Counted from the stretch's first letter, positions 1 through 9,699 are shown. The stretch: DNA of 64,000 bases from Marinilactibacillus kalidii (GCF_017599325.1 NZ_JAGFVM010000004.1:1-64000), one strand, 5' to 3'. Notes: generated by a model not told the origin, from the letters alone. Made by a program: numbers and translations.

Positions 1-92
1 TTACGCAAGGTATTGAACCGCCGTGTACGGAACCGTACGCACGGTGGTGTGAGAGGACGGTAAATCAACTAATGATTTACCTCCTACTCGAT
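1..92 (+). mobile_element. Group II intron, 3' end (domains V and VI), partial
   Basis: Positions 18-47 fold as a domain V hairpin: an 8-bp lower stem (18-25 with 40-47, one G-U pair), a two-base bulge at 38-39, and an upper stem TACG/CGTA closed by a GAAC loop. Positions 59-82 form a second hairpin (GGTAAATCA paired with TGATTTACC), followed by CTCCTACTCGAT, which has the form of a domain VI base with branch-point A and a 3' splice end at about 92. This is the conserved 3' terminus of bacterial group II introns. Any intron-encoded reverse transcriptase/maturase would lie upstream, outside the window. The intron sits just ahead of polA, and the interrupted 3' exon is not recognised. Confidence 0.85.
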
Positions 93-225
93 TTGCATGC
101 GCTTGAAAACCACTGTAAGGGGATAATGACTTTACGAGTACGTTCTCTTTTTTGTAAGACGTATTTTTGTTAAAATAAGTTAACGAGTGTCAGAGTTGAT
201 CTGAGAAAATGAGGAGTCGAGACGA

Positions 226-2889
226 ATGTCTGAAACGAAAAAATTATTGCTGATAGATGGATACAGTATAGCCTTTAGAGCGTTTTATGGTTTGCACAGT
301 CAATTAGAAAGAATGAAAAATAGAAATGGGCTACATACGAATGCATTATATGGTATTCATAATATGCTTGAAGCTGTAATGAAAAAGGAACAACCAACGC
401 ATGCATTAGTTGCTTTCGATGCAGGAAAAACAACTTTTCGTCATGAGTTTTTTGAGGACTACAAAGGTGGTCGTTCAAAAATGCCGGCGGAGTTTGCAGA
501 ACAAATTCCTTTTATCAAAGATTTGCTTGCCGGTTTTGGACTAGAGTCATACCAACTAGTTAACTTTGAAGCAGATGACATTATCGGAACGCTTTCTAAA
601 AAAGCTGAAGCAGATGGATTTAACGTTGTTATTTTGACGGGAGACCGAGATCTAACGCAATTAGCCTCTGACAAAGTAAGAATCGATATTACAAAAAAAG
701 GTGTCAGTGATATCAAAGAATACACTGCGGATTCTATCATGGAAGAAATGGGTCTGACACCGAATCAGATTATTGACATGAAAGGACTTGCTGGAGACGC
801 TTCTGATAATATACCCGGAGTTACCAACATCGGAGAAAAAACAGCATTAAAACTGTTGAAAGAATACGGTAGTGTAGAAAATCTATATGAGAATATAGAT
901 GAAATGAAAAAATCTAAAAGAAAAGAAAATTTGATCAATGAAAAAGACACAGCGGTACTCAGTAAGCGATTAGCGACGATCGATATTAAAGCACCCATCA
1001 AAATAACCGTTGAAGAATTATTGTATAGTGGAATGGATATGGAGAAACTCATTGCCTTTTATAAAGAAATGGATTTTCAATCTCATTTGAATAACTTGGA
1101 TACGTCAGACTACATGGAACAACTTGCTGAAGATGTTGAGGATATTGACTATGAATATGTACAGACGATTTCCTCAGACATGTTCGAAGCGGACATGGCA
1201 TTATATATAGAGATGCTGGAAGATAATTACCATCAGTCAGAAATCGTTTCTGTCGCATGGGGTAAGGAAAATCGCTTGTTTGTGGCTGAACCATCAGTTG
1301 CTTTTCAGTCAAAAGAATTTAAAGAGTGGATCGAGTCAGAAAGTATCTCTAAAACACTCTATGATACTAAAAGAACTTACGTGGCACTAAATCGTAAGGG
1401 GATGACACTGAAAGGAACGGCATTTGATATCTTGCTCGGTTCATATTTGCTGACTGCCGAAGATAGTAGTAGTGGAGACGTAGCAGATGTTGCAAATAAG
1501 CATCACTTCAAAGGTGTATCTCCAGATGAAATGGTCTATGGTAAAGGAAAGAAAAAGAAAGTGCCTGAAAATCTCGAATTAATGAGAGATCACGTTGCTC
1601 ATAAAGTAAATGCAGTATATAAACTATCTCAACAAATGAATGAAGCGCTAATTGAGAATGAACAAGAAAATCTCTTGAAAGATATGGAGATTCCTTTAGC
1701 GATTGTATTGGCTGATATGGAAATACAAGGAATTACCGTAGATTCAGACAGACTTGAAACAATGAAGGCAGAGTTTGCAGAGAGTTTGCAGTCTATCGAG
1801 CAGAGAATCTACAAGGAAGCTGGAGAAGAATTCAATATCAATTCTCCAAAACAACTGGGTGTTATTTTGTTTGAAAAAATGGGTTATCCAGTAATTAAAA
1901 AGACAAAAACAGGCTATTCAACTGCACAGGATGTTTTGGAAAAACTACAAGATCAAGCACCTATCGTTGAATTTATTTTGAAATATAGACAAATCGCAAA
2001 AATTCAATCGACTTATATTGAAGGTCTCTTAAAAGTAATCAATCCCGATACGAAAAGAATACACACACGCTACCTTCAAACGGTCGCAAGAACAGGTCGT
2101 TTGAGTTCTGTTGATCCTAATCTACAGAATATTCCTGTTCGATTGGAAGAAGGAAGAAAAATCAGACAAGCTTTTATTCCTAGAAAAGAGAACTGGAAAA
2201 TATTTGCCTCTGACTATTCTCAAATTGAACTAAGAGTGCTGGCGCATATATCAGATGATGAACATTTGAAACAGTCATTCATCGAGGAACAAGATATTCA
2301 CACAAGTACAGCAATGAGAGTGTTTGACTTAAAAGATCCCAGTGAAGTGACTGCCAATATGAGAAGAGATGCGAAAGCTGTAAATTTCGGAATCGTTTAT
2401 GGAATCAGTGATTATGGACTTTCTCAAAGTTTGAATATCACGCGTAAAGAAGCTCAAGAATATATCGATACCTACTTTGATCGTTTCCCAGGGGTCAAGA
2501 AGTTTATTGATGAGGTTATCCGTGAAGCGAAAGATAAAGGATTTGTCGAAACATTGTTCCACAGAAGAAGGTATCTTCCAGATATCAATTCTCGTAACTT
2601 TAATTTGCGGTCATTCGCAGAGAGAACGGCCATGAATACGCCTATTCAAGGAAGTGCTGCGGACATTCTTAAAGTGGCAATGATTGAACTGGCTGAAAAA
2701 GTTAAAGAACAAGGCTTAGAGGCGACAATGTTATTACAAGTTCACGATGAAGTGATATTTGAAGCACCAGAAGCAGAAATTCCTGTATTAGAGGCTTTAG
2801 TTAAAGAAGTCATGGAGAATGCAGTGGCGTTAACTGTCCCATTGAAAGTAGAAAGTAGTTGGGGCAAGAGCTGGTATGAAGCGAAATAA
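226..2889 (+). CDS. polA: DNA polymerase I
   Basis: DNA polymerase I acts in gap filling, Okazaki primer removal and excision repair. The 887-residue protein has the full family length. Residues 1 to about 290 are the 5'-3' exonuclease/flap nuclease (FEADD and LTGDRD acidic motifs, GDASDNIPG helix-hairpin-helix). About 310-460 is the 3'-5' exonuclease fold, but the usual DxE of its first catalytic motif is not seen (DMALYIEML there), so proofreading is probably absent, as in Bacillus Pol I. The polymerase part has motif A at D663 (DYSQIELR), motif B from R713 (RRDAKAVNFGIVYG) and motif C at H840-D841-E842. ATG at 226 follows a GAGGAG ribosome site. The gene is closed by a terminator at 2901. 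Confidence 0.98.
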   Translation: MSETKKLLLIDGYSIAFRAFYGLHSQLERMKNRNGLHTNALYGIHNMLEAVMKKEQPTHALVAFDAGKTTFRHEFFEDYKGGRSKMPAEFAEQIPFIKDLLAGFGLESYQLVNFEADDIIGTLSKKAEADGFNVVILTGDRDLTQLASDKVRIDITKKGVSDIKEYTADSIMEEMGLTPNQIIDMKGLAGDASDNIPGVTNIGEKTALKLLKEYGSVENLYENIDEMKKSKRKENLINEKDTAVLSKRLATIDIKAPIKITVEELLYSGMDMEKLIAFYKEMDFQSHLNNLDTSDYMEQLAEDVEDIDYEYVQTISSDMFEADMALYIEMLEDNYHQSEIVSVAWGKENRLFVAEPSVAFQSKEFKEWIESESISKTLYDTKRTYVALNRKGMTLKGTAFDILLGSYLLTAEDSSSGDVADVANKHHFKGVSPDEMVYGKGKKKKVPENLELMRDHVAHKVNAVYKLSQQMNEALIENEQENLLKDMEIPLAIVLADMEIQGITVDSDRLETMKAEFAESLQSIEQRIYKEAGEEFNINSPKQLGVILFEKMGYPVIKKTKTGYSTAQDVLEKLQDQAPIVEFILKYRQIAKIQSTYIEGLLKVINPDTKRIHTRYLQTVARTGRLSSVDPNLQNIPVRLEEGRKIRQAFIPRKENWKIFASDYSQIELRVLAHISDDEHLKQSFIEEQDIHTSTAMRVFDLKDPSEVTANMRRDAKAVNFGIVYGISDYGLSQSLNITRKEAQEYIDTYFDRFPGVKKFIDEVIREAKDKGFVETLFHRRRYLPDINSRNFNLRSFAERTAMNTPIQGSAADILKVAMIELAEKVKEQGLEATMLLQVHDEVIFEAPEAEIPVLEALVKEVMENAVALTVPLKVESSWGKSWYEAK

Positions 2890-2900
2890 ACTATTTATTA

Positions 2901-2940
2901 TACCTAAGAAGAGAGTCTTACTCACTTCTTAGGTATTTTT
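2901..2940 (+). terminator. Rho-independent terminator after polA
   Basis: TACCTAAGAAG (2901-2911) pairs with CTTCTTAGGTA (2924-2934) and is followed by a run of T. It separates polA from mutM, although the 21-bp gap to mutM suggests some readthrough expression. Confidence 0.8.
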
Positions 2941-2961
2941 AAAGAAGAAAGGAAGAACCTT

Positions 2962-3810
2962 GTGCCTGAATTACCAGAAGTAGAAAGTGTCCGGTCAGGA
3001 TTAGAAAAGTTGATTCAAGGAAAAACGATTAAAACTGTCAACGTTTATTGGGACCGCATCATAGCTGAACCTAGCAACGTTGAAGCCTTTAAAAGGCAAC
3101 TAGTTGATCAAAAAATAGAAGCTATCGGAAGAAGAGGGAAGTTTCTTTTATTTCAACTCACGGACTATGTACTGATTTCTCATTTAAGAATGGAAGGCAA
3201 GTATCGGATTGAAGAAAGTACTGTACCTTTGACAAAACATACGCATGTGGTTTTTAGTTTAGACGATGGAGTAGAGTTAAGGTATCTTGATGTCAGAAAA
3301 TTCGGTAGAATGTCTCTGGTTGAAAAAGATCTGGTTCATACGCACAAGTCTCTGGCTAAACTAGGACCTGAGCCATTTGATGGAACACTACGACTAACTG
3401 AGCTCGATCGACAACTTAAGAAAAGAAAGAAAATGATAAAAGCGAGCTTGCTAGACCAGACAGTTATCGCGGGTATAGGTAATATTTATGCGGATGAGAT
3501 ACTATTTGAAGCTAGAATTTATCCAGGTAGATTAAGCAACTCTTTGAGTGATTTGGAAATGACTAACCTCCATAAAGCAATTCTGTTGGTTATGGGAAAA
3601 GCTGTCAAAGCAGGTGGAACGACCATCAGAACCTATATGAATGCATTTGGAGAGACTGGAACTTATCAAGCGTCGTTGAATGTTTATGGAAAAGATGGAC
3701 AACCCTGTGTACGTTGTGGAACGATTATTGAAAAAACGAAAATTGCTCAACGTGGAACGCATTACTGCCCTAACTGTCAATTAGAAAATGGACCAATTGA
3801 GCCAGTATAG
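2962..3810 (+). CDS. mutM: Formamidopyrimidine-DNA glycosylase (Fpg/MutM)
   Basis: This base-excision enzyme removes 8-oxoguanine and formamidopyrimidines and has AP-lyase activity. The N-terminus MPELPEVES supplies the catalytic proline (after Met removal) and the adjacent Glu. The conserved beta-lobe lysine is about K60 (RRGKFLLF). The helix-two-turn-helix region includes GIGNIYADEILF. A C-terminal zinc finger of CxxC-x16-CxxC type (about 250-273) binds DNA. The start is GTG at 2962 behind AAAGGAAG. It lies between polA and coaE, the common order in Lactobacillales, and at 282 residues has the usual length. Confidence 0.97.
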   Translation: MPELPEVESVRSGLEKLIQGKTIKTVNVYWDRIIAEPSNVEAFKRQLVDQKIEAIGRRGKFLLFQLTDYVLISHLRMEGKYRIEESTVPLTKHTHVVFSLDDGVELRYLDVRKFGRMSLVEKDLVHTHKSLAKLGPEPFDGTLRLTELDRQLKKRKKMIKASLLDQTVIAGIGNIYADEILFEARIYPGRLSNSLSDLEMTNLHKAILLVMGKAVKAGGTTIRTYMNAFGETGTYQASLNVYGKDGQPCVRCGTIIEKTKIAQRGTHYCPNCQLENGPIEPV

Positions 3811-3843
3811 ATAAATTGAGTTCGTTTAAATAGGAGGTATCAT

Positions 3844-4449
3844 ATGAGTTTTATATTAGGATTAACTGGCGGAATAGCGACAGGAAAATCGACGGTTAGT
3901 AAAATTTTTGCAGAACATCATATACCAATCGTGGACGCTGATATAGCTGCTAGAGCAATCTTAGAACCTGGAACAAAAGCGTTGGCCAAAGTTAAAGAAA
4001 TTTTTGGAGAAGAAATCCTTTTAGATTCTGGAGCGTTAAATCGTAAAAAATTAGGCGATATTGTTTTTAATGACCAAAACAAATTAGACCAATTGAATGA
4101 GTGTCTGTCTCACTATATAAGGCAATGGATTTTAACTGAAAAAGCACGATTAGTTGAAGCAGATCATCCATTGATTGTTTTAGACATTCCGTTACTATTT
4201 GAAGCAAACTATAAGGAAATAACGGATGCAGTAATGGTTGTTGCTGTAGACGAGTCCACCCAATTAACACGATTGATACAAAGAAATCAATTATCTGAAG
4301 AAGAAGCTCGACAGAGGATGAACGCACAAATGGATTTATCTGAAAAGATAAAGCAAGCAGATTTCGTTATATATAATAATGGAACTATTGAACAATTAAG
4401 AGCACGAGTGGAAGAATGGCTTATAAGTAAAGGGTATTCCGGTGATTAA
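3844..4449 (+). CDS. coaE: Dephospho-CoA kinase
   Basis: Catalyses the last step of coenzyme A synthesis, phosphorylation of the 3'-hydroxyl of dephospho-CoA by ATP. The 201-residue protein opens with a P-loop, GLTGGIATGKST (residues 6-17), followed by VDADIAAR and later LDIPLLFE, which are family signatures. It has a strong AGGAGG ribosome site and ATG at 3844, 33 bp after mutM. mutM-coaE form a probable transcription unit with polA upstream. Nothing unusual was seen. Confidence 0.97.
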   Translation: MSFILGLTGGIATGKSTVSKIFAEHHIPIVDADIAARAILEPGTKALAKVKEIFGEEILLDSGALNRKKLGDIVFNDQNKLDQLNECLSHYIRQWILTEKARLVEADHPLIVLDIPLLFEANYKEITDAVMVVAVDESTQLTRLIQRNQLSEEEARQRMNAQMDLSEKIKQADFVIYNNGTIEQLRARVEEWLISKGYSGD

Positions 4450-4463
4450 AGCTATGGTATAAT
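4435..4463 (+). promoter_or_regulatory. Extended -10 promoter ahead of nrdR
   Basis: TG-G-TATAAT at 4455-4463 is a perfect -10 hexamer with the extended TGn element. The -35 position (4435-4440, TATTCC) is poor, as is tolerated with an extended -10. It lies in the gap between coaE and nrdR and would drive nrdR-dnaB-dnaI. Confidence 0.6.
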
Positions 4464-4510
4464 AAATATAATCGAACGATCGTAAGATTATGAGAAAAGG
4501 ACTGATTTCG

Positions 4511-4978
4511 ATGCAATGTCCTCGCTGTCAGCACAATGGGAGCAGAGTCGTAGATAGTAGACCTGCTGATGAAAACACAGCCATCCGTAGACGTAGAGAA
4601 TGCGAAAATTGTAAATTTAGATTCACAACCTTTGAACGCTTAGAGCAATCGCCTATATTAGTGGTCAAGAAAAATGGAACACGCGAAGAATTTAGTCGAG
4701 AAAAACTGCTTAGAGGGTTAAGAAGAGCTTTTGAAAAGAGACCGGTCACAGCTGAAGAACAAGAGAAAATCGTTAACCGTGTGGAGTACCAAATTAGAGA
4801 TCGTGGAGACAGTGAAATTGAATCCACGAAAATCGGAGAATTTATCATGCACGAATTGGCTGAAGTGGATGATGTGGCTTATATAAGATTTGCCAGTGTT
4901 TATAGGCAGTTTAAGGATATAGAAGTTTTTATGAAAGAGATGGAAGAGCTAGCTAAAAAGAGAAAGAATCGTCAGTAA
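4511..4978 (+). CDS. nrdR: Transcriptional repressor NrdR
   Basis: NrdR represses ribonucleotide reductase genes by sensing ATP/dATP. The N-terminal zinc ribbon has CPRC at residues 3-6 and CENC near 31-34. An ATP-cone follows from about residue 48 ([20 protein letters not shown]). I start at ATG 4511, giving the canonical MQCPRC start and 155 residues, with AAAAGGA 8 nt upstream. An in-frame ATG at 4490 would add seven residues without family support and with a worse ribosome site. Adjacent to dnaB and dnaI, as is usual in Firmicutes; this links nucleotide supply with replication initiation. Confidence 0.96.
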   Translation: MQCPRCQHNGSRVVDSRPADENTAIRRRRECENCKFRFTTFERLEQSPILVVKKNGTREEFSREKLLRGLRRAFEKRPVTAEEQEKIVNRVEYQIRDRGDSEIESTKIGEFIMHELAEVDDVAYIRFASVYRQFKDIEVFMKEMEELAKKRKNRQ

Positions 4979-5016
4979 ATGCATCACCTAGCGAATAGAG
5001 AGGAGCGCGCGTATTA

Positions 5017-6438
5017 GTGAGTTATCCATGGCAACAAGTCAAACCAAAAGATTTTTTTATATTACGTCAATCGTCGCCTCTCTCTGACCAAGACGTTAGA
5101 ATATTGACAACGATTTATCAGCCACTGATTGGGAACGCGGCGTTTTCGTTATATATGAAATTAAAAGAATCGGTCAATAATCGAGGAGATTGGACTGAAG
5201 CTAGACCTTTATCAGAATTATTGATTGTATTAGATATTGGCATCCCTGAATTATATCAAGCGCGAATTCGACTGGAAGGTTTAGGCCTATTAAACGTTTA
5301 TAAAAATAAAAATGTGTCAGATCGGTTTTTATTTGAGATTAAACCACCACTGACACCCGTCCAGTTTTTTAATGATCATTTGATGCGTCTAATCCTATTT
5401 GAAAAAGTCGGAGAAAGACTATTCAACGAAATTAAAAATCAATTTTTCAATGAACAGCCTAGTAATGAAGAGTATGAAGACATTACGAAATCATTTTTAG
5501 ATGTCTATTACTTTAATATTCAACAACATAATCAATTATCAAATGGAACCTTTGAGAATCAACAAACTGTTCTGCCACAATTTTCTCCAGTTCAAAATCT
5601 TGTTGAACAAACTGATTTTGACTGGTCTTTTTTCATTGAAGGATTAAATCAGCACTTTATTAATAAAAAATCCATTACAAAAGAAGTTAGAGAATTGATT
5701 CTCTCGATTCATGAAATATATGGGATCAATGAATTAGATATGCAAAAGTATGTACTTGAAGCAACGGATATCGAGACTGCGGCGGTTGATTCGAAAAAAT
5801 TATCTCAAATCGTGCAGCGTGATTTCCATCAAAAACAAGCTAAGCAAGTGAAATTAACTGATAAAGTGGATCATTCTATCGAAGAAAAAGAAGTAATGCA
5901 AAATGGTCGCAGAACTCAATTGAAACAAAAAGGGTTCAATGCACAAGAAGTAGAGATCATCTTACATGCGCAAGAAGTTAAACCGATTGAATATCTGAAA
6001 TCAATCAAGAGTCAAAAAGGTGGCTTTGTTTCTAGTAATGAAACGTGGGTCATCAAAGAACTGGTTGAGCAGTCATCCCTTTCAACGAGTGTCATCAATA
6101 TTTTGATTAATTATGTGTTGATTGGTAAAAATGCTCCAGTCCTCGAGAAAAGTTTAGCTTTGAAAGTGGCTAATGATTGGGCTCAAAATAATGTTGAGTC
6201 TCCAGAAGATGCTTTGCAGAAGGTTAAACAGCTATATGCAGAATCAAAGAGTGCGAGACAAAGTAGACAAAAATCTGGGTCATCTCGTTCGGGTAATCAG
6301 AAATATATTCGAAAAGAGACATTGCCTGACTGGGCTACTGAAGAAAATACTGGTGAAGAAATTGATGCACAAAAACAAGAAGAATTTAGAAGAAGGCTAG
6401 AAAAAATCAGAAATAGAAGTAAGGGTGGTGACAACTGA
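5017..6438 (+). CDS. dnaB: Replication initiation and membrane attachment protein DnaB (DnaD/DnaB family)
   Basis: This is the Firmicutes DnaB, not the helicase: it acts with DnaD and DnaI to load the replicative helicase at the origin and at restart sites. The 473-residue protein has an N-terminal winged-helix-like region (WQQVKPKDFFILRQ onward), a middle DnaD-like helical region, a second repeat around residues 290-390 and a basic, Ser/Arg-rich linker near 410-430. The start is GTG at 5017 behind AGAGGAG. Its stop codon overlaps the dnaI start by one base, indicating coupled translation. Identification rests on family pattern and the nrdR-dnaB-dnaI order. Confidence 0.93.
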   Translation: MSYPWQQVKPKDFFILRQSSPLSDQDVRILTTIYQPLIGNAAFSLYMKLKESVNNRGDWTEARPLSELLIVLDIGIPELYQARIRLEGLGLLNVYKNKNVSDRFLFEIKPPLTPVQFFNDHLMRLILFEKVGERLFNEIKNQFFNEQPSNEEYEDITKSFLDVYYFNIQQHNQLSNGTFENQQTVLPQFSPVQNLVEQTDFDWSFFIEGLNQHFINKKSITKEVRELILSIHEIYGINELDMQKYVLEATDIETAAVDSKKLSQIVQRDFHQKQAKQVKLTDKVDHSIEEKEVMQNGRRTQLKQKGFNAQEVEIILHAQEVKPIEYLKSIKSQKGGFVSSNETWVIKELVEQSSLSTSVINILINYVLIGKNAPVLEKSLALKVANDWAQNNVESPEDALQKVKQLYAESKSARQSRQKSGSSRSGNQKYIRKETLPDWATEENTGEEIDAQKQEEFRRRLEKIRNRSKGGDN

Positions 6439-7367
6439 TGGAAAGTATTCGTAACCAATTGGAAAATATGATGAACACAACAAAAATGAACGAAAGATTT
6501 CGAGAAATCATGAAAAATGAAGTATTCAAAGATCCTGATGTCAGAAAATTCATTGCCGAAAATAGAGCCGTATTAGATAATGAAGCAATAGAAAAAAGTG
6601 CATCAAAACTATATGAATTTGTTGTTGAAAAGAAAAAAGCAGCCGCTCAAAGTGGACAATTGATGCCTGGATACAAACCTAGGTTATCCATTAATAATAA
6701 ACGAGTGGATGTAACGTATGAACCATCCTCAGACTTGATCAATCGTCAAAAGCAAGAAGCCATTAATAAACGGATTCATTCAATGTACATGTCTAAAGAC
6801 ATTAAACAATTCAATATTGATCATTTTGATAGTACGCCAGGACGAATCAAAGCAGTGCAAGAAGCATACGATTTTATTGATCAGTATTTGGAAGATCCAA
6901 GTACTTTCCATCAAGGTCTCTATTTCTACGGAAAATTTGGTGTAGGAAAAACTTTTCTACTGGGCGCGATTGCGCATGAACTCTCGGAACAAGGGCATCC
7001 GTCAACGCTTGTCCACTTTCCGACCTTTGCTGTAGAAATGAAAAACTCGATTGGTCAAAATACAACGGATGAAAAATTAGTCGCACTGAAAAATGCACCA
7101 ATCTTGATGATTGATGACATTGGTGCTGATTCTATGTCTAGTTGGATCAGAGATGATATTCTTGGTGTCGTGTTGCAACATAGGATGCAAGAACAACTAC
7201 CAACATTTTTTTCCTCGAACTTTGATATGGCTCATTTGGAACAGGAACACTTAAGAGTAACGCAAAGAGGAGAAAATGAACCTTTAAAAGCAAAAAGAAT
7301 TATGGAACGCATCAAGTTTTTGTCTAAGGAAGTTGAATTGACTGGAGATAATAGAAGACACAGCTAG
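6438..7367 (+). CDS. dnaI: Primosomal protein DnaI (helicase loader)
   Basis: AAA+ ATPase that delivers the replicative helicase onto DNA. The 309-residue protein has an N-terminal helicase-interaction domain (about 1-130) and a C-terminal DnaC-like ATPase. Walker A is YGKFGVGKTFLL (about residues 164-175) and Walker B is ILMIDDIG (about 222-229). The start overlaps the dnaB stop (TGATG). No clear terminator follows; the thrS leader promoter begins within about 15 bp. Confidence 0.95.
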   Translation: MESIRNQLENMMNTTKMNERFREIMKNEVFKDPDVRKFIAENRAVLDNEAIEKSASKLYEFVVEKKKAAAQSGQLMPGYKPRLSINNKRVDVTYEPSSDLINRQKQEAINKRIHSMYMSKDIKQFNIDHFDSTPGRIKAVQEAYDFIDQYLEDPSTFHQGLYFYGKFGVGKTFLLGAIAHELSEQGHPSTLVHFPTFAVEMKNSIGQNTTDEKLVALKNAPILMIDDIGADSMSSWIRDDILGVVLQHRMQEQLPTFFSSNFDMAHLEQEHLRVTQRGENEPLKAKRIMERIKFLSKEVELTGDNRRHS

Positions 7368-7379
7368 TATAAAAAACTA

Positions 7380-7408
7380 TTGAATCCTTTAATCAAGCGT
7401 GGTATTCT
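7380..7408 (+). promoter_or_regulatory. Probable sigma-A promoter of the thrS leader
   Basis: TTGAAT (7380-7385), 17 bp, TATTCT (7403-7408). Transcription would start near 7415, just before the T-box leader. A second possible -10 (TATTAT, 7411-7416) is close by, so the exact start is uncertain. Confidence 0.45.
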
Positions 7409-7431
7409 ACTATTATTCTAAAACCATAAAA

Positions 7432-7687
7432 CAAAGAGAAAGATAATATTGATAATCTACTGTTTTTTCAGCGAGGAAAACGTTTGGTGAAAGTTTTCTA
7501 AAGCATATTATCATTTACCCCTTTCGAGTGTTACTTTGAAATAAGTAGGAGTAGCCGTGACTCTGCGTTAAAGAGCTAAATGAAGACAGAAGGGATGACT
7601 ATCCCCCTCTGTAAATCTGGGTGGAACCACGTAATCAATCACGTCCCAATGAATAAGGTCAAACTTATTCATTGGGACTTTTTTTGT
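7432..7687 (+). promoter_or_regulatory. T-box riboswitch (tRNA-Thr) upstream of thrS
   Basis: The leader carries the conserved T-box core GGTGGAACCACG at 7620-7631. Stem I can be drawn with GAAAG (7438-7442) paired to CTTTC (7521-7525), leaving a specifier loop whose 3' side contains ACC (7517-7519), a threonine codon. A terminator (7643-7687) overlaps the antiterminator region. Uncharged tRNA-Thr would stabilise antitermination and raise thrS expression. The Thr specifier agrees with the downstream gene. Confidence 0.92.
7643..7687 (+). terminator. Attenuator terminator of the thrS T-box
   Basis: A perfect 15-bp stem, GTCCCAATGAATAAG (7643-7657) with its complement at 7664-7678, is followed by seven T. 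It is mutually exclusive with the antiterminator built from the T-box core just upstream. Confidence 0.93.
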
Positions 7688-7719
7688 ACAATAATAAATT
7701 GAAATCAGGAGGAAATCAG

Positions 7720-9648
7720 ATGTCAGAAATAGCAGTTAAATTACCAGATGGTTCTGTAAAAAATGTAGAATCAGGCTCATCACCAAAAGTTATTGCCGGG
7801 AGTATCGCTAAGTCATTAGAAAAGAAAGGGTTAGCAGGTAAGTGGAACGGTCAGCATGTTGATTTTGATCAGCCTCTTTACGAAGATGGCGAGCTTGAAA
7901 TCATTACACCGGATCATGAAGATGCGCTAGGTATCCTTCGTCATTCTACTGCGCATTTAATGGCACAGGCTATCAAGCGCCTGTTTCCAGATGTTAAGTT
8001 CGGTGTAGGACCAGCAATTGAAACAGGTTTTTACTATGATACTGATTCTGAAACACCGATTACTGAAGAAGATTTAGCTTCTATCGAAAAAGAAATGATG
8101 GCGATCGTTAAAGAAAATTTACCTTTTGTCAGAAAAGAAATTTCTAGAGAAGAAGCGTTAAAACTATTTTCAGCAGATCCTTATAAGGTTGAATTGATTA
8201 CGAACTTACCAGAAGATGAGACAATCTCCGTTTATGAACAAGGAGAGTTCGTTGATTTATGTAGAGGTGTGCATGTTCCATCAACTGGACGCATTCAAGT
8301 TTTTAAATTACTTTCATTAGCAGGGGCCTATTGGAGAGGAAATTCCGATAACAAAATGATGCAACGGGTTTACGGAACAGCTTTCTTTGATAAAAAAGAA
8401 TTAAAAGAATTCATTAAAATGCGCGAAGAAGCGAAACAACGTGATCACCGTAAGCTAGGTAAGGAATTAGATATTTTTATGCTATCTCCTGAAGTTGGAT
8501 CTGGATTACCTTTCTGGTTGCCAAAGGGTGCGACGATACGCCGAGTGATCGAAAGATACATCACTGATAAAGAAATTAGCATGGGTTATCAGCATGTTTA
8601 TACGCCCATCATGGCAAACGTTGATTTTTATAAAAAATCAGGTCACTGGGATCACTATCACGAAGATATGTTTCCGCCAATGGATATGGGTGACGGAGAA
8701 ATGCTTGTATTGAGACCTATGAATTGTCCACACCACATGATGGTGTTCAAAAATGATGTACGAAGCTACCGTGACTTACCAATTCGTATTGCTGAATTAG
8801 GCCAAATGCACCGCTATGAAAAGAGTGGCGCGCTATCAGGTTTACAACGTGTTCGTGAAATGACATTGAATGATGCACACGTATTTGTAAGACCAGATCA
8901 AATTAAAGAAGAGTTCCGTCGTGTCGTTGAGTTGATGCTAGCGGTATTTGAAGATTTTGATATTACGGACTATCGCTTCCGTTTAAGCTACCGAGATCCT
9001 GCAAATACTGAAAAGTATTTTGATGATGACGAGATGTGGGAAAAAGCACAATCTATGCTGAAAGATACTTTAGATGAAATGGGTATGGAATACTTTGAAG
9101 CAGTTGGTGAAGCGGCATTCTACGGCCCTAAATTAGATGTTCAAGTTAAAACAGCCTTAGGCATTGAAGAAACATTATCAACTGTACAGTTAGATTTCTT
9201 ATTACCTGAAAGATTTGATTTAACATATGTTGGTGAAGATGGAAATGATACGCACAGACCAGTCGTTATCCATAGAGGAATCGTTTCAACAATGGAACGT
9301 TTTGTAGCTTATTTGATTGAAAGATATAAAGGCGCGTTTCCAACATGGCTAGCACCGGTACAAGCGAAAATTATTCCAGTAAACTTAGACATACATGCAA
9401 CATATGCTAACGAGCTGAACGAAGAACTAAAAGCGCAAGGTTTGCGTGTAGAGATTGATAACCGAAACGAGAAGATGGGATATAAAATCCGTCATGCACA
9501 AACACTCAAAATTCCTTACCAAATCGTTGTTGGTGACAGCGAGGTAGAAAACAAAACGGTCAGCGTACGTAAATATGGAGAGAAAGAAACACACACTTAC
9601 TCAAAAGAGGACTTTGTAGCGAATTTGATTGCTGAATCAAGTAAGTAA
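7720..9648 (+). CDS. thrS: Threonyl-tRNA synthetase
   Basis: Class II synthetase charging tRNA-Thr. The 642-residue protein has an N-terminal TGS domain (about 1-60), an editing domain beginning with [10 protein letters not shown] (about 73-82), a catalytic core with RPMNCPHHM and the motif 2 region [12 protein letters not shown], and a C-terminal anticodon-binding domain (about 540-642). I use ATG at 7720, which follows AGGAGG and gives the family N-terminus [11 protein letters not shown]. An in-frame start near 7672 would lie inside the attenuator hairpin. Expression is controlled by the T-box immediately upstream. Confidence 0.98.
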   Translation: MSEIAVKLPDGSVKNVESGSSPKVIAGSIAKSLEKKGLAGKWNGQHVDFDQPLYEDGELEIITPDHEDALGILRHSTAHLMAQAIKRLFPDVKFGVGPAIETGFYYDTDSETPITEEDLASIEKEMMAIVKENLPFVRKEISREEALKLFSADPYKVELITNLPEDETISVYEQGEFVDLCRGVHVPSTGRIQVFKLLSLAGAYWRGNSDNKMMQRVYGTAFFDKKELKEFIKMREEAKQRDHRKLGKELDIFMLSPEVGSGLPFWLPKGATIRRVIERYITDKEISMGYQHVYTPIMANVDFYKKSGHWDHYHEDMFPPMDMGDGEMLVLRPMNCPHHMMVFKNDVRSYRDLPIRIAELGQMHRYEKSGALSGLQRVREMTLNDAHVFVRPDQIKEEFRRVVELMLAVFEDFDITDYRFRLSYRDPANTEKYFDDDEMWEKAQSMLKDTLDEMGMEYFEAVGEAAFYGPKLDVQVKTALGIEETLSTVQLDFLLPERFDLTYVGEDGNDTHRPVVIHRGIVSTMERFVAYLIERYKGAFPTWLAPVQAKIIPVNLDIHATYANELNEELKAQGLRVEIDNRNEKMGYKIRHAQTLKIPYQIVVGDSEVENKTVSVRKYGEKETHTYSKEDFVANLIAESSK

Positions 9649-9666
9649 TCCTTTTTAAAGATATTG

Positions 9667-9695
9667 TTGACAAGTTCAAAAAAAATTGGTAAGAT
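9667..9695 (+). promoter_or_regulatory. Sigma-A promoter of infC-rpmI-rplT
   Basis: TTGACA (9667-9672), 17 bp, TAAGAT (9690-9695). The -35 is a perfect consensus. It starts a leader of about 230 nt before infC. Confidence 0.75.
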
Positions 9696-9699
9696 ATAA

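Noticed and set aside
93-225. Promoter for polA after the intron
   Set aside because: TTGTAA (152) and TAAAAT (171) are only 13 bp apart, so no credible sigma-A promoter can be named.
7672-7719. In-frame upstream start giving a 16-residue longer ThrRS
   Set aside because: It lies in the T-box terminator stem, has no ribosome site and adds residues not found in the family.
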